Shown here in pieces: positions 1 to 8,602 of a stretch of 64,000 bases of DNA. The notes beneath the pieces were generated by a model. That model was not told where the DNA came from. It did no database searches and saw nothing but the letters and a program-made list of their open reading frames with translations. A program made the translations under genes and the position numbers. The DNA is from Burkholderiales bacterium (GTDB lineage: Bacteria > Pseudomonadota > Gammaproteobacteria > Burkholderiales > Burkholderiaceae_C), in assembly GCA_016223165.1 (NCBI GenBank), contig JACRPO010000009.1:1364001-1428000 (forward strand), written 5' to 3'. Positions within the stretch are counted from its first letter, which is position 1, and every line of letters begins with the position of its first letter.

Positions 1-1195
1 GCACCTTGATGTTGTGCCGGCTCATCCACAACGCCGTGCTGCCGCTCTCGGTGAGCGCGATGATGGCCTTGCAGCCGAGGTGGTGCGCGGTGAACAGCGC
101 CCCCATCGCGATGCTCTGGTCGATGCGCGCGAAGCGCTTGTTGGTGAAGTCGGTCTCGATCGACACGTCCTCGGCGCGCTCGGCTTCCAGCGCGATGAGG
201 TGCATGTGCTCCACCGTCTCCACCGGGTACTTGCCGGCGGCCGTCTCGGCGCTCAGCATGACGGCGTCGGTGCCGTCGAGCACGGCGTTGGCCACGTCGC
301 TCACCTCGGCGCGCGTGGGCACCGGCGCGAGGATCATGCTCTCCATCATCTGCGTGGCGGTGATGACGACCTTGTCCATCTCGCGCGCCATGCGGATCAT
401 GCGCTTCTGCAGCGCGGGCACGGCGGCGTTGCCGACCTCGATCGCGAGGTCGCCGCGCGCGACCATGATGCCGTCGCTCGCCTTCAGGATCTGGTCGAGC
501 ACCGGGATCGCCTCGCTGCGCTCGATCTTGGCGATCATCGCCGGCTTGTGCCGCGTCGACTCCCCGGCCACGTTGGCGAGCTGGCGCGCCATCTCCATGT
601 CGGTGGCGCTCTTCGGAAAGCTCACCGCCACGAATTCGGCCTGGAAGGCCATCGCGGTCTTGATGTCTTCCATGTCCTTGGCCGTCAACGCCGGCGCGGT
701 GAGGCCGCCGCCCGCCCGGTTGATGCCCTTGTTGTTGGACAGTTCGCCGCCGAGCACAACCCGGGTCACCACCTGGTCGCCGCGCACCGAGTCGACCGTG
801 AGCTTGATGAGGCCGTCGTTGAGCAGCAGCGTGTCGCCGGGGCGCACGTCGCGCGGCAGCTCCTTGTAGTCGAGACCGACGCCGCCGATGTCGCCCGGCT
901 CGCCACGCGCGGCATCGAGCACGAAGGTGGCGCCCGGCTCGAGCGTCACCTTGCCCTCGGCGAACTTGCCGACGCGGATCTTCGGACCCTGCAGGTCGGC
1001 CATCAGCGCCACCGGCTTGCCCACGCGCGCCGCGGCATCGCGCACGAGCATCGCGCGGTCGATGTGATCCTGCGCCTTGCCGTGGCTGAAGTTCAGGCGC
1101 ACCACGTCCACACCCGCCTGCAGCAGGCGCTCGAGGACCGCCGGCTCGCTGGACGCGGGGCCGAGGGTGGCGACGATCTTGGTGGCGCGCGTCAT
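1..1195 (-). CDS. pyk: Pyruvate kinase (3' end cut off by window edge)
   Basis: Final step of glycolysis: phosphoenolpyruvate + ADP to pyruvate + ATP, cytoplasmic. Reading the minus strand from the ATG at 1195 gives MTRATKIVATLGPASS, the usual pyruvate kinase N-terminus. It is followed by RLNFSHG, LMADLQGPKIRVG, the active-site region IMVARGDLAVE, and TATQMMESM with the MLSAETAAGKYP segment. The last readable part, ALTESGSTALWMSRHN, belongs to the C-terminal domain, so roughly 80 residues are missing at the left edge. The gene has no link to the secondary-metabolite or polysaccharide genes and probably marks the chromosomal flank of the locus. The reading frame runs through the window edge with no break. 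Identification is very secure. Confidence 0.95.
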   Translation of the reverse strand, partial: MTRATKIVATLGPASSEPAVLERLLQAGVDVVRLNFSHGKAQDHIDRAMLVRDAAARVGKPVALMADLQGPKIRVGKFAEGKVTLEPGATFVLDAARGEPGDIGGVGLDYKELPRDVRPGDTLLLNDGLIKLTVDSVRGDQVVTRVVLGGELSNNKGINRAGGGLTAPALTAKDMEDIKTAMAFQAEFVAVSFPKSATDMEMARQLANVAGESTRHKPAMIAKIERSEAIPVLDQILKASDGIMVARGDLAIEVGNAAVPALQKRMIRMAREMDKVVITATQMMESMILAPVPTRAEVSDVANAVLDGTDAVMLSAETAAGKYPVETVEHMHLIALEAERAEDVSIETDFTNKRFARIDQSIAMGALFTAHHLGCKAIIALTESGSTALWMSRHNIKV

Positions 1196-1323
1196 GCGGG
1201 AGGCTCCGGGACAAGGGCAGCCGGGCATTATCGCGGCGCCTTCGCCTTCGCGTTCACGTCGCCTTTCCATTCGCGTCGCCTCCCCAGGCGCCGCGCGCGC
1301 TTTCGCTTCGCTCTCGCTCTCGA

Positions 1324-2184
1324 TCAGCCGGGCCGGTGCGCGGGCGCGCGCACGAAGATCGGCCGCAGGTAGGCATCGACGAACCCGAAGCGCTTCAGGT
1401 TCAGGTAGACGGGGTCGGGGCGCTCGCGCGTGCTCTCGGCGGTGTCGGTGGTGACCCACCGGCAGCCCGCCGCCACGGCATCCTCGAACTGGCGCGCCAC
1501 GAAGCCGGCGTGGATCCAGCGCCCGCGATGACTCGGACTCACCGAGGTCCAGCCGAACCAGCCCACGCCGTCACGCGCGTGCGAGAGCGAAGCCCCCACG
1601 GCGCGGTCGCCGTCGAATGCCAGCCAGCGCCGCCAGCCGGCCCCGGCCGTGCCCGCCTGGACCAGCGCGCCCAACGCGGCCGGCACCTTGAAGTTCTCGC
1701 AGCACAGGCGCGCGACCAGCGACGCCTGTTCGGCCCCGACCCGTTCGACCCGCAGGCCGCTGCTGCGCGCCCAGGTGTCGTAGCGTCCGGCCGTCTTCAC
1801 CGCCGAGGTTTCGCAGACCATCATCTGCGAGTTGGTGAGCCGGCGGAACCGCCTTGCCTTCAGCCAGCCGAGCACCTCGCCCGTGCACAAGGGGGCGCCG
1901 AGCTCGATGCCGAAGCCGGCGTCGCCATACAGGGCCGCCAGGCGATCGATCAGCGCCTCGTCCGGAGGCTGCAGCGCGCCGCACGCGATGACGCGGTTGA
2001 CGACGAGCACCGAGGGCGCCGCCGGCGAGCGCAAGGCCACGGCGCCGGACTCCCTCGAGGCGACGAAGCCCGGCGAGCGCGCGTTCTGGACGAGCGACTC
2101 GTAGACGCCTGCCTCGTTGCCCTCGGCCAGGCCAGCCCACCCCCCTTCGGGAGGCGATGGCTGCATGCGCGCAAGCCCCGGCAC
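1324..2184 (-). CDS. GNAT-family acyltransferase, paralogue of the gene at 33776
   Basis: 286 residues in a GNAT-like fold of the size seen in two-domain acyltransferases of polysaccharide and lipid loci. The C-terminal half shows GWFGWTSVSPSHRGRW, which resembles the acyl-CoA/acyl-ACP binding loop, and then CRWVTTDTAESTR and LNLKRFGFVDAYLRP, where the KRFGF turn typically closes the fold. The protein at 33776 has the same signature (WFGWSATLPSHRARG, CRWMTAETATGT, NMKRFGFVELY), so the two are paralogues. The start lies 7 bp past the end of the NAD-synthase-like gene, so it is the last gene of that operon. Substrate unknown; transfer of an acyl group from one of the nearby carrier proteins is an inference. 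A start at the second Met (codon 7) is possible. Confidence 0.75.
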   Translation of the reverse strand: MPGLARMQPSPPEGGWAGLAEGNEAGVYESLVQNARSPGFVASRESGAVALRSPAAPSVLVVNRVIACGALQPPDEALIDRLAALYGDAGFGIELGAPLCTGEVLGWLKARRFRRLTNSQMMVCETSAVKTAGRYDTWARSSGLRVERVGAEQASLVARLCCENFKVPAALGALVQAGTAGAGWRRWLAFDGDRAVGASLSHARDGVGWFGWTSVSPSHRGRWIHAGFVARQFEDAVAAGCRWVTTDTAESTRERPDPVYLNLKRFGFVDAYLRPIFVRAPAHRPG

Positions 2185-2191
2185 GCCCGAC

Positions 2192-3199
2192 TCACCGCGC
2201 CGAAGGCGCGAGCAGCGTCTCGGCTGGCGCGTGCAGGTAGGCCGCCGCCCGGCGCTTGGCCTCGATGTCGGCGTAGACGCGGGCCGCCCTCACCTCGTCG
2301 ATGCCCAGCGCGGCACCGAGGTCGGCCGCCGGCACGCCGCGGTTCAGCGACCACAGGGCCAGGTCCATCTGCGCATACGGCAGGGCAAAGTAGAACTCGT
2401 CCTGGCCCTGCGGCAGCGTGTAGGTGTCCGTGGTCGGCACGGCATCGCAGATCGGCCCGGGCAGGCCCAGCGCGCGCGCCATCGCGTACACCTGCGTCTT
2501 GTACAGGTGCGCGATCGGCTTGATGTCGGCGGCGCCGTCGCCCACCTTGACGAAGAATCCCTGGTCGTACTCGAGCCGGTTGGGCGTGCCGACCACCGCG
2601 TAGTTCAGGCGGTCGGCGTGGAAGTAGTCCATCGTCTTGCGCACGCGCTGCTTGAAGTTGGTCGCCGCGACGATCTGCAGGTACTCGCGCAGCGGCAGCC
2701 GCTGCTCGTGCAGCGCACCGGCGGGCTCGCTCACCACCAGGCGGAAGTGGTTGATGCCGCCGGCCAGCCCGCCCGCGATGACGATCTTGTTGCGCCAGCC
2801 CTCGCCGTAGGCGGGGAAGATGCGGCGGATGGCCTCGTCGCGTTGCCGGTAGCAGCCGAGCGCCTCGAGCGCCGGCGCGATGTCGATCACCTCGTGCGCA
2901 ATGCCCAGATGCCGCGCGAGCAAGGCGCCGCGCTCGGCGCTGAAGCCGCTGGAGTCGCGCTCCGGCATGAGCAGCCCGTACACCCTGGAAGGCCCGAGCG
3001 CCTGCACGGCCAGCGCAGCGCAGACCGAGCTGTCGATGCCGCCGGAGAGGGCCACCACCAGGCCGCGGCGGTGCAGCCGGCGCGACAAGGCCTCGCGCAG
3101 CCACGCCGAGATGCGATCGGCTTCGGCTCTCTCGTCGAGGCGCAACGCGTCGGCGCCGACCGGGCTCACCTCGACGAGCGCGGCGCTGCGCATGCTCAC
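2192..3199 (-). CDS. NAD-synthase-like ATP-pyrophosphatase
   Basis: 335 residues. An N-type ATP-pyrophosphatase loop SGGIDSS is at residues 52-58. The NadE-family region follows (VVGTPNRLEYDQGFFVKVGDGAADIKP, with the KTQVYAMARALGLP helix), as does PTTDTYTLPQGQDEFYFALPY. NadE amidates nicotinic acid adenine dinucleotide using ammonia. There is no glutaminase domain, so it would need free ammonia or ammonia from a partner. It overlaps the carrier protein gene upstream by 4 bp and sits in an operon with an acyl ligase and an amidotransferase. That context suggests a specialised amidation or adenylation in the pathway rather than housekeeping NAD synthesis; this is inference. The fold assignment is secure, the role is not. 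Confidence 0.75.
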   Translation of the reverse strand: MSMRSAALVEVSPVGADALRLDERAEADRISAWLREALSRRLHRRGLVVALSGGIDSSVCAALAVQALGPSRVYGLLMPERDSSGFSAERGALLARHLGIAHEVIDIAPALEALGCYRQRDEAIRRIFPAYGEGWRNKIVIAGGLAGGINHFRLVVSEPAGALHEQRLPLREYLQIVAATNFKQRVRKTMDYFHADRLNYAVVGTPNRLEYDQGFFVKVGDGAADIKPIAHLYKTQVYAMARALGLPGPICDAVPTTDTYTLPQGQDEFYFALPYAQMDLALWSLNRGVPAADLGAALGIDEVRAARVYADIEAKRRAAAYLHAPAETLLAPSAR

Positions 3200-3465
3200 G
3201 CCTGACCTCGATCGCGCTTGCGGTGCAGGAACGCGTCCAGCGCGTCCAGGCTGTCGAGGTTCTCCGGCAGCATCTCGTCGTCGCCGACCTTGATGCCGTA
3301 GGTCTCCTCGAGGTGCGCGATCAACTCGAGAAACCCGGTCGAGTCGAGCACATGGTGCTCGAGGAAGCTCGCGGAGTCGTCCAGCGCCGGCCCGCCACCG
3401 CCCATGAAGAAGGTCTCTTCCAGGAAGCGGCGCAACTCCGCCTTGATCGCCTGATTCATCGTCAT
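3196..3465 (-). CDS. Acyl carrier protein (first of two)
   Basis: 89-residue acidic helical protein with the phosphopantetheine site in VLDSTGFLEL; Ser42 is the predicted attachment residue. The motif is DST rather than the DSL of fatty-acid ACPs, a variant common in discrete carrier proteins of biosynthetic clusters. It would carry an activated acyl or aminoacyl group as a thioester in the cytoplasm. The adjacent AMP-forming ligase at 3492 is the natural loading enzyme, 26 bp upstream in the same operon. It overlaps the NAD-synthase-like gene by 4 bp, suggesting translational coupling. The cargo cannot be read from the sequence. Confidence 0.85.
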   Translation of the reverse strand: MTMNQAIKAELRRFLEETFFMGGGGPALDDSASFLEHHVLDSTGFLELIAHLEETYGIKVGDDEMLPENLDSLDALDAFLHRKRDRGQA

Positions 3466-3491
3466 CGCACCCTCACCCGTGCGTGCATCGG

Positions 3492-5015
3492 TCAGGGCGC
3501 GCCGCGCAATGCGGCGTGGCGGACCTTGCCGGACTCCGTGACCGGCAACTCGTCAACGAGGTCCACCTGCTTCGGGACCATGTAGCTTTCCAGTGTTGCC
3601 TGGCAATGGCGGACGATATCGCGCGCCGAGGTGGCGGCACCCGGCGCAAGCGTGACAAAGGCCTTCACCGCCTGCCCGAGCAGCGGGTCGGGCACACCCA
3701 CCACCGCGCAGGCCACGACGCCGGGCACCTGGTGGATGGCCTCCTCCACCTCGCGCGGTGCCACCTTCTCGCCGCGCGACTTGATGATGTCGTCCATGCG
3801 GGCCACGAAGTAGAGGTAGCCCTCGTCGTCGCTGCGGAAGAGGTCGCCGGTGTGCAGCACCCGCTCGCCTTCGAGCGGCCCAGGGCGCAATCGCTCGGCC
3901 GTCTCCGCCGGGCGCCGCCAGTAGCCGCGCATGACGTGCTCGCCGCGCACTACCAGCTCGCCCGTGCTGCCGGGGGGCAGCCGGCGCCCGGCCTCGTCGG
4001 CGAGCCAGTGCTCCTGGTGGGGCATGCCGCGGCCCACGCTGCCCGGGCGGCGCTCCACTTCCTCGGGCGGCAGGTAGCTGATGCGCTTGCACTCGGTCAT
4101 GCCGTACATGCTGAACAGCTGCGCACGCGGCCAGGCCGCCCGGATGCGCGGCACGAGCGCCTGCGGCAAGGCGGCCGCGGCATTGCTCACGAGGCGCAGC
4201 GCGGCATGGTCGAACTGCGCCAGTTGCGGCAGGCCGAGCAGCGCCGACAGCAGCGTCGGCACGCCGGGAAAGACCGTCACCCGCTCGCGCTCGATCGTCT
4301 GCGCCACCTTGAGCGCGAACGCCACCTGGTGCTCCAGCACGACCGTCGCGCCTAGCCCCAGACCCATCAGCAGGTGGTAGAGCCCGTAGCTGAAGGTGGG
4401 CGGCAGCGCGAGCCCGATGACGTCGTCCTCGCGCAGGCCGAGATAGGCCTGCACCGAGCGCCAGGCACTGAGCATGTTGTGATGCGTGAGCATCACGCCC
4501 TTCGGCCGCCCGGTGCTACCCGAGGTGTAGAGGATGGCGGCGAGGTCCTGGTCGGCGCACGGCGCGGCAACGCCGCCCGGCCCTTCCTCGCCGGGCTCGC
4601 CCGCGCCGCCCGGCAGGCCGGCACGCAGCACGGCACGCAGTGCCGGGCAGCGCTCGTGCAGCGCATGCTCGTCATCGGCGGTGAAGCGCGCCTCGACCCA
4701 CATCGCTGCGGCTTCCGTATCCTGGGCAATGAAGGCCAGCCGCTCCGGTCGCGTCGTCGGCGTGAGCGGCACGAACACGCCGCCGCAGGCAAGCACGGCA
4801 TGCACCGCGGCGGCGTACGGCGCGTCGCTCTCCAGCGCCAGCAGCACGCGGTCACCCGGCCTCACGCCAGCGGCTCGCATCCGGCGGGCCATGACCCGCA
4901 CGCGCGCGCCCAGGTCCGCGTAACTCACCCGCCCTGAGCGGCACACGAGCGCCACTTTCCGTGGCAGGCGAGCGCAGGCGCGCTCGAACGCACCATGGAG
5001 CAGCACGGCAGTCAT
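3492..5015 (-). CDS. AMP-forming acyl-CoA/acyl-ACP ligase, XrtA-associated type
   Basis: Adenylates a carboxylic acid with ATP and passes it to a thiol (CoA or carrier protein). The ANL-superfamily P-loop is LYTSGSTGRPKGVMLTHHN. FSMYGMTECKRISYLP is the acyl-binding motif, LHTGDLFRSDDEGYLYF is the hinge region, and the C-terminal lysine is in VTESGKVRH. The order and the STE(C)KR-type motif match the ligases known from exosortase-A loci. I chose the ATG at 5015 because it overlaps the stop of the upstream amidotransferase as ATGA. A longer version from 5051 would extend well inside that gene and has no matching family sequence. 507 residues. Neighbouring carrier proteins at 3196 and 8135 are likely acceptors. 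Confidence 0.85.
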   Translation of the reverse strand: MTAVLLHGAFERACARLPRKVALVCRSGRVSYADLGARVRVMARRMRAAGVRPGDRVLLALESDAPYAAAVHAVLACGGVFVPLTPTTRPERLAFIAQDTEAAAMWVEARFTADDEHALHERCPALRAVLRAGLPGGAGEPGEEGPGGVAAPCADQDLAAILYTSGSTGRPKGVMLTHHNMLSAWRSVQAYLGLREDDVIGLALPPTFSYGLYHLLMGLGLGATVVLEHQVAFALKVAQTIERERVTVFPGVPTLLSALLGLPQLAQFDHAALRLVSNAAAALPQALVPRIRAAWPRAQLFSMYGMTECKRISYLPPEEVERRPGSVGRGMPHQEHWLADEAGRRLPPGSTGELVVRGEHVMRGYWRRPAETAERLRPGPLEGERVLHTGDLFRSDDEGYLYFVARMDDIIKSRGEKVAPREVEEAIHQVPGVVACAVVGVPDPLLGQAVKAFVTLAPGAATSARDIVRHCQATLESYMVPKQVDLVDELPVTESGKVRHAALRGAP

Positions 5016-6970
5016 ATGGGCCGGATGAACTGGCGGTGCAACCACATGCACGACACGATGCCGACGAAGGCCATGTTATCGGCGAAGCCGATGGCGCGAC
5101 CACTGCGGCACTTCTCCACCAGCCTGGCGACGGACGCCGCATCGAACAGCCCTGCGTCGCGCAGCCTGGCCGGGTCGAGCAGCTCGGCCGTCTCTTCGCG
5201 CAGGCGCGGCGGGCCGTCCGCGCCGTGCCGAGGGCGTTCGAAGAAGCTGGCACTGTCGGGGGCGCGATAGGGTTGCTTGACCCGCGCCGCGATCGAGGCC
5301 GGCAGATCCGCCTTGAAGGCACGGCGCAGCAGCACCTTCTCGTGCAGCCCGCACAGCTTCAGCCGCGCCGGCATGCGGCACGAGAACTCCAGCAGCCGAT
5401 GGTCGAGGAACGGGTAGCGCGCCTCCACCGAGGCGGCCATGGCGGCGCGGTCGCCCTGCGAAGAGAGCAGGTAGCCCGACATGAGCGTGTTCGCCTCGAC
5501 GTACTGGTCACGCGCCAGTGCCGGCCATTGCGCGAAGCGCGGCGACACAGCGCGCGCCAGCACGTCCTCGGGCGAGTGGGCGGCGATGCGTGCGCGCCAG
5601 TCGGGGTGGAAGAAGGCGAGCGCGCGCCGTGTCGCCGCGGCCCGCATCGTGTGCGCGAAGTGCGGCTCGGCGCCGTGCTCGCGCCCGGCGCCGAAGTAGG
5701 CCTGCGTCATCGCGCGGCCGGCCATCGGCGAATGGCTCAGGTAGGGATACAGGCGCGAGAGCAGCGCCGGGCGCGCCCGCGAGCTCGGCTGCCTGGCCAC
5801 GAATCGGCGGACAGCCGCCTCCTTGAAGAGGTCGTAGCCACCGAAGGCCTCGTCCGCGCCCTCGCCCGTGAGCACCACCTTGTACCCGGCGGCGCGCACG
5901 CTGTCGGCCAGCAGCATCATCGGCGCCGGCGCGGTGCGAAGCAGCGGCGCCTCGGCGTGCCGCACCATGCGCGGGAAGGCCGCGGCGATCAGCTCGCCTC
6001 TCGCCTGCATCGACGAGTGCTGCGTACCCAGGTGCCGAACGAGTTCGCGCTGCGCGTCGCTCTCGTCGAACTCGGCCTCGGCGAAGGTGAGCGAGAAGGT
6101 GCGCAGCGGCGTGCCGGTGTGCCGCCGCACGACCGCCGTGATCGCCGTGATGATCGAGGAGTCCAGTCCGCCGGAAAGGTAGGCCCCGACCGGCACGTCG
6201 GCGCGCAACTGCAGGCGCACCGCATCGACGAGGCGCTCGCGCAGTTCCTCGGCCCAGCGCTCGTCCGACCAGCGCGGCGGCACCGCATCGAAGGGCCAGT
6301 CCCAGTAGCGCTCGAGGCGCTCGCGTCCGTCCGCGGCATCGAAGATCAGCCGATGCCCGGGTGGCACGGCCTGCACGCCTTCCCAGACGGTGCGCGGCGG
6401 AAGGACCGCCCAGTACGAGAACGTCTCGGCCAGCCCGCCCGCGTCGAGCGCGCACGCCATGCCCGGCAGCGTGAACAGCGCCTTCACCTCCGACGCGAAG
6501 GCCAGCCTGCCGCCGACGCGGGCGTGGAAAAGCGGCCGGATGCCGACCCGGTCGCGGGCGAGTACCAGGCGTTGCCGCCGCGCGTCCCACAGCGCGAGCG
6601 CGAACTGCCCGTTCAGGTGTTCGACGAAGTCGGGCCCGTGATCCTCGTAGAGATGCACCAGCACCTCGGTGTCCGAGGCGGTGCGGAAGACATGTCCGCG
6701 CGCGACCAGGCGCTCGCGCAACTCGACGTGATTGAAGATCTCGCCATTGAAGGTCACCTGGACCTGGCCGTCCTCGTTGGCCATCGGCTGTGTGCCGCCG
6801 GCGAGATCGATGATGGACAGGCGCGCATGCGCCAGCCCCACCGGCCCCTGCTGCCACACGCCGTGCCCGTCGGGACCACGGTGGCGCAGCGTGCCGATCA
6901 TCCCCATCAGTTCATCGCGGCTGGGCGGCGCGGCGCCAGGGAATGCCAGCAGGCCTGCGATGCCGCACAT
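5012..6970 (-). CDS. asnB: Asparagine-synthase-like glutamine amidotransferase (first of three)
   Basis: 652 residues with two domains. The N-terminal Ntn glutaminase begins MCGIAGL, with Cys2 as nucleophile once Met is removed, followed by LRHRGPDG, RLSIIDLAGG and FNGEIFNH. The C-terminal ATP-pyrophosphatase domain has YLSGGLDSS and LTGEGADEAFGGYD. The family uses glutamine nitrogen and ATP to amidate an activated carboxylate. In exopolysaccharide and peptide clusters such proteins often amidate a sugar acid or a peptide rather than aspartate. It is followed with a 4 bp overlap by the acyl ligase and preceded by the ketoacyl synthase III gene. The substrate here is inferred to be a pathway intermediate; two further homologues lie at 43365 and 46652. 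Confidence 0.9.
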   Translation of the reverse strand: MCGIAGLLAFPGAAPPSRDELMGMIGTLRHRGPDGHGVWQQGPVGLAHARLSIIDLAGGTQPMANEDGQVQVTFNGEIFNHVELRERLVARGHVFRTASDTEVLVHLYEDHGPDFVEHLNGQFALALWDARRQRLVLARDRVGIRPLFHARVGGRLAFASEVKALFTLPGMACALDAGGLAETFSYWAVLPPRTVWEGVQAVPPGHRLIFDAADGRERLERYWDWPFDAVPPRWSDERWAEELRERLVDAVRLQLRADVPVGAYLSGGLDSSIITAITAVVRRHTGTPLRTFSLTFAEAEFDESDAQRELVRHLGTQHSSMQARGELIAAAFPRMVRHAEAPLLRTAPAPMMLLADSVRAAGYKVVLTGEGADEAFGGYDLFKEAAVRRFVARQPSSRARPALLSRLYPYLSHSPMAGRAMTQAYFGAGREHGAEPHFAHTMRAAATRRALAFFHPDWRARIAAHSPEDVLARAVSPRFAQWPALARDQYVEANTLMSGYLLSSQGDRAAMAASVEARYPFLDHRLLEFSCRMPARLKLCGLHEKVLLRRAFKADLPASIAARVKQPYRAPDSASFFERPRHGADGPPRLREETAELLDPARLRDAGLFDAASVARLVEKCRSGRAIGFADNMAFVGIVSCMWLHRQFIRPI

Positions 6971-7018
6971 GGGAGGTCGATCGGGAGGTCGATCGCGACG
7001 GTCCGGGAGGTGCGCGCG

Positions 7019-8059
7019 TCAGCCGCGCCCGGCGATGCGTCCGCTGTGGTCGTGGTGCAGCAGCACCGCGTCGGGCTGCAGGTCGACCACGGCGGCACCC
7101 CACGACAGGCCGACGCCATAGCCCAGCAGCATGACCTTCAGCGGGCGCGCGCGCGCCGCCGGCAGCCTGCGCGTTGCGGTCACGGCCACCGAAGGCCCGC
7201 CGCAGTTGCCGTTGTCCTCCAGGGTCATCGGCACACGGTCTTCAGGCAGGCCGCACTTCTTCGCCAGATGCTTGATCATGAAGCGGTTCGACTGGTGGAA
7301 GACGTAGGCGTCGACGTCGGCCACCTCGCAACCCGCCTGCGCCAACGCGTCGGCGAGCAGCGGCGGCACCCGCTTGATCGTGAAGCTGAAGACTCCCGCT
7401 CCGTCCATCTCGAGCGAGAGGTGGCGCGGGTCGGCGGGAAAGCGGTCGCGGAAGCCGCCGCCACGCATGATCAGGCCGGCGTGTCCGCTGCCATCGGTGT
7501 GCAGGCAGAAGTGGCCGCGACCCTGCTCGTCGAGTTCGAGGGCGGTGGCCGAACCCGAATCGCCGAACAGCAGCGTCGTGGCATGGTCCGCCGGGTCGAC
7601 GAACCGGCTCGGCGTCTCGCCGTGCAGCATCAGGATGCGCCGGTGACCGCCGCCACGCAGCATGGTCGCCGCGAGGTACAGGCCGTACGGATAGCCCGAG
7701 CAGCCCAGCCCGACGTCGAAGGCAGCGCACGTGTCGGGCAGGCCCATCCAGTGATGGAGCATGCAACTCGTGGAGGGCAGGAAGTAGTCGGGGCTCTGCG
7801 TGACGAAGATCAGGCCGCTGATCGAGTCGCGCTCCCAGCCCAGGCGCTGCAGCAGGTGCTCGGCCGCCTCAAAGCAGAGGTCGGCCGAGGTCACGCCGTC
7901 GTCGACGACACGGCGCTGCCGCACGCCGGCCATGGCCACGACCTTGCGTACCTCCTCCGGGTCGAAGCCGAGCGCGGGGTCGAGGTTGTCGGCCGCGTGT
8001 GGCGGCACGCAGGTGCTGATCCCGGCGATCCGGAAGCCTTCGATCGTCGAACGGCTCAT
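7019..8059 (-). CDS. Beta-ketoacyl-ACP synthase III-like enzyme
   Basis: 346-residue thiolase-fold condensing enzyme of the FabH type. The predicted catalytic triad is Cys120 (DVGLGCSGYPYGL), His255 (VFHQSNRFM) and Asn285 (DNGNCGGPS). FabH enzymes condense an acyl-CoA with malonyl-ACP; relatives in clusters instead transfer acyl groups or make beta-keto products. The two carrier proteins and the ligase in the same operon supply plausible substrates. It is unlikely to be the housekeeping FabH, which normally sits with plsX, fabD and fabG. Its 3' end lies 48 bp before the amidotransferase start, and the second ACP gene is just upstream. Confidence 0.85.
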   Translation of the reverse strand: MSRSTIEGFRIAGISTCVPPHAADNLDPALGFDPEEVRKVVAMAGVRQRRVVDDGVTSADLCFEAAEHLLQRLGWERDSISGLIFVTQSPDYFLPSTSCMLHHWMGLPDTCAAFDVGLGCSGYPYGLYLAATMLRGGGHRRILMLHGETPSRFVDPADHATTLLFGDSGSATALELDEQGRGHFCLHTDGSGHAGLIMRGGGFRDRFPADPRHLSLEMDGAGVFSFTIKRVPPLLADALAQAGCEVADVDAYVFHQSNRFMIKHLAKKCGLPEDRVPMTLEDNGNCGGPSVAVTATRRLPAARARPLKVMLLGYGVGLSWGAAVVDLQPDAVLLHHDHSGRIAGRG

Positions 8060-8134
8060 TGGAAAGCGCTGCGCGCTGCGCGATGCGCGATGAGCGCTTG
8101 GGAGCGGCCCGGCTCGCTCATGCCGCGCGCGGGC

Positions 8135-8389
8135 TCACGCGGCGACCGCGAGGGCGCCCTGGCGCTCGAGAATGCCGAGGATGTCGCCGACCGTCTTCAA
8201 GGCGTACATCTCGCCTTCGTCGAGCTGGATGCCGAACTTCTCGTCGAGGTCCGCGATGAGCATCAGCGTGCCCAGGGAGTCCCATCCCTTGATGCTGCTG
8301 CTGGGCGTGTCGACGCCGATGCGTCCTTCGGGTTCGCCGAACACCTCGGCGATCCAGTTGAGGGCCTCTTGCAGGCTGATCATGCGCAT
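8135..8389 (-). CDS. Acyl carrier protein (second of two)
   Basis: 84 residues from the ATG at 8389 (MRMISLQEALNW). The phosphopantetheine site is in KGWDSLGTLML with Ser38, and the acidic helix and length are normal for a discrete ACP. The open frame continues upstream to 8449, but those extra 20 residues are Arg/His-rich and do not look like an ACP, so the internal start is preferred; 8383 is also possible. It is the first gene of the minus-strand acyl block and lies 75 bp before the ketoacyl synthase III, its likely partner. It differs in sequence from the ACP at 3196 (DSL against DST), so the two may carry different cargo. Confidence 0.85.
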   Translation of the reverse strand: MRMISLQEALNWIAEVFGEPEGRIGVDTPSSSIKGWDSLGTLMLIADLDEKFGIQLDEGEMYALKTVGDILGILERQGALAVAA

Positions 8390-8468
8390 CAGGCGGTGTG
8401 TGTGACGTCGAGCCCCGGCGAGTCCGGGTCGCGGGGAGCATATCGCCACGGCGCACGGCGGCCTCGGT

Positions 8469-8490
8469 CATGCGTCACGGCGAACGCATG
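8469..8490. repeat. Inverted repeat upstream of the second ACP gene
   Basis: CATGCGT and ACGCATG form a perfect 7 bp inverted repeat with an 8 bp spacer, about 80 bp before the ACP start at 8389. The spacing resembles a dimeric regulator site. No promoter hexamers are obvious beside it. Confidence 0.35.
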
Positions 8491-8535
8491 TGCAGGGACC
8501 GCACCCCGAGGGCACGCGCCATGCTCCAGCGCCGA

Positions 8536-8556
8536 GCGGCCGCGCCACGCGGCCGC
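8536..8556. repeat. GC-rich hairpin between lipoprotein and ACP genes
   Basis: GCGGCCGCG and CGCGGCCGC pair perfectly over 9 bp with a 3-base loop. It lies 47 bp past the stop of the lipoprotein gene at 8603. There is no T-tract, so it could stabilise the message 3' end or act as a weak or factor-dependent terminator. Confidence 0.35.
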
Positions 8557-8602
8557 GGTGCGGCGCCGCGCCGCGCGAGCGCGAGGACGAGCGGGCGGAC
8601 GT

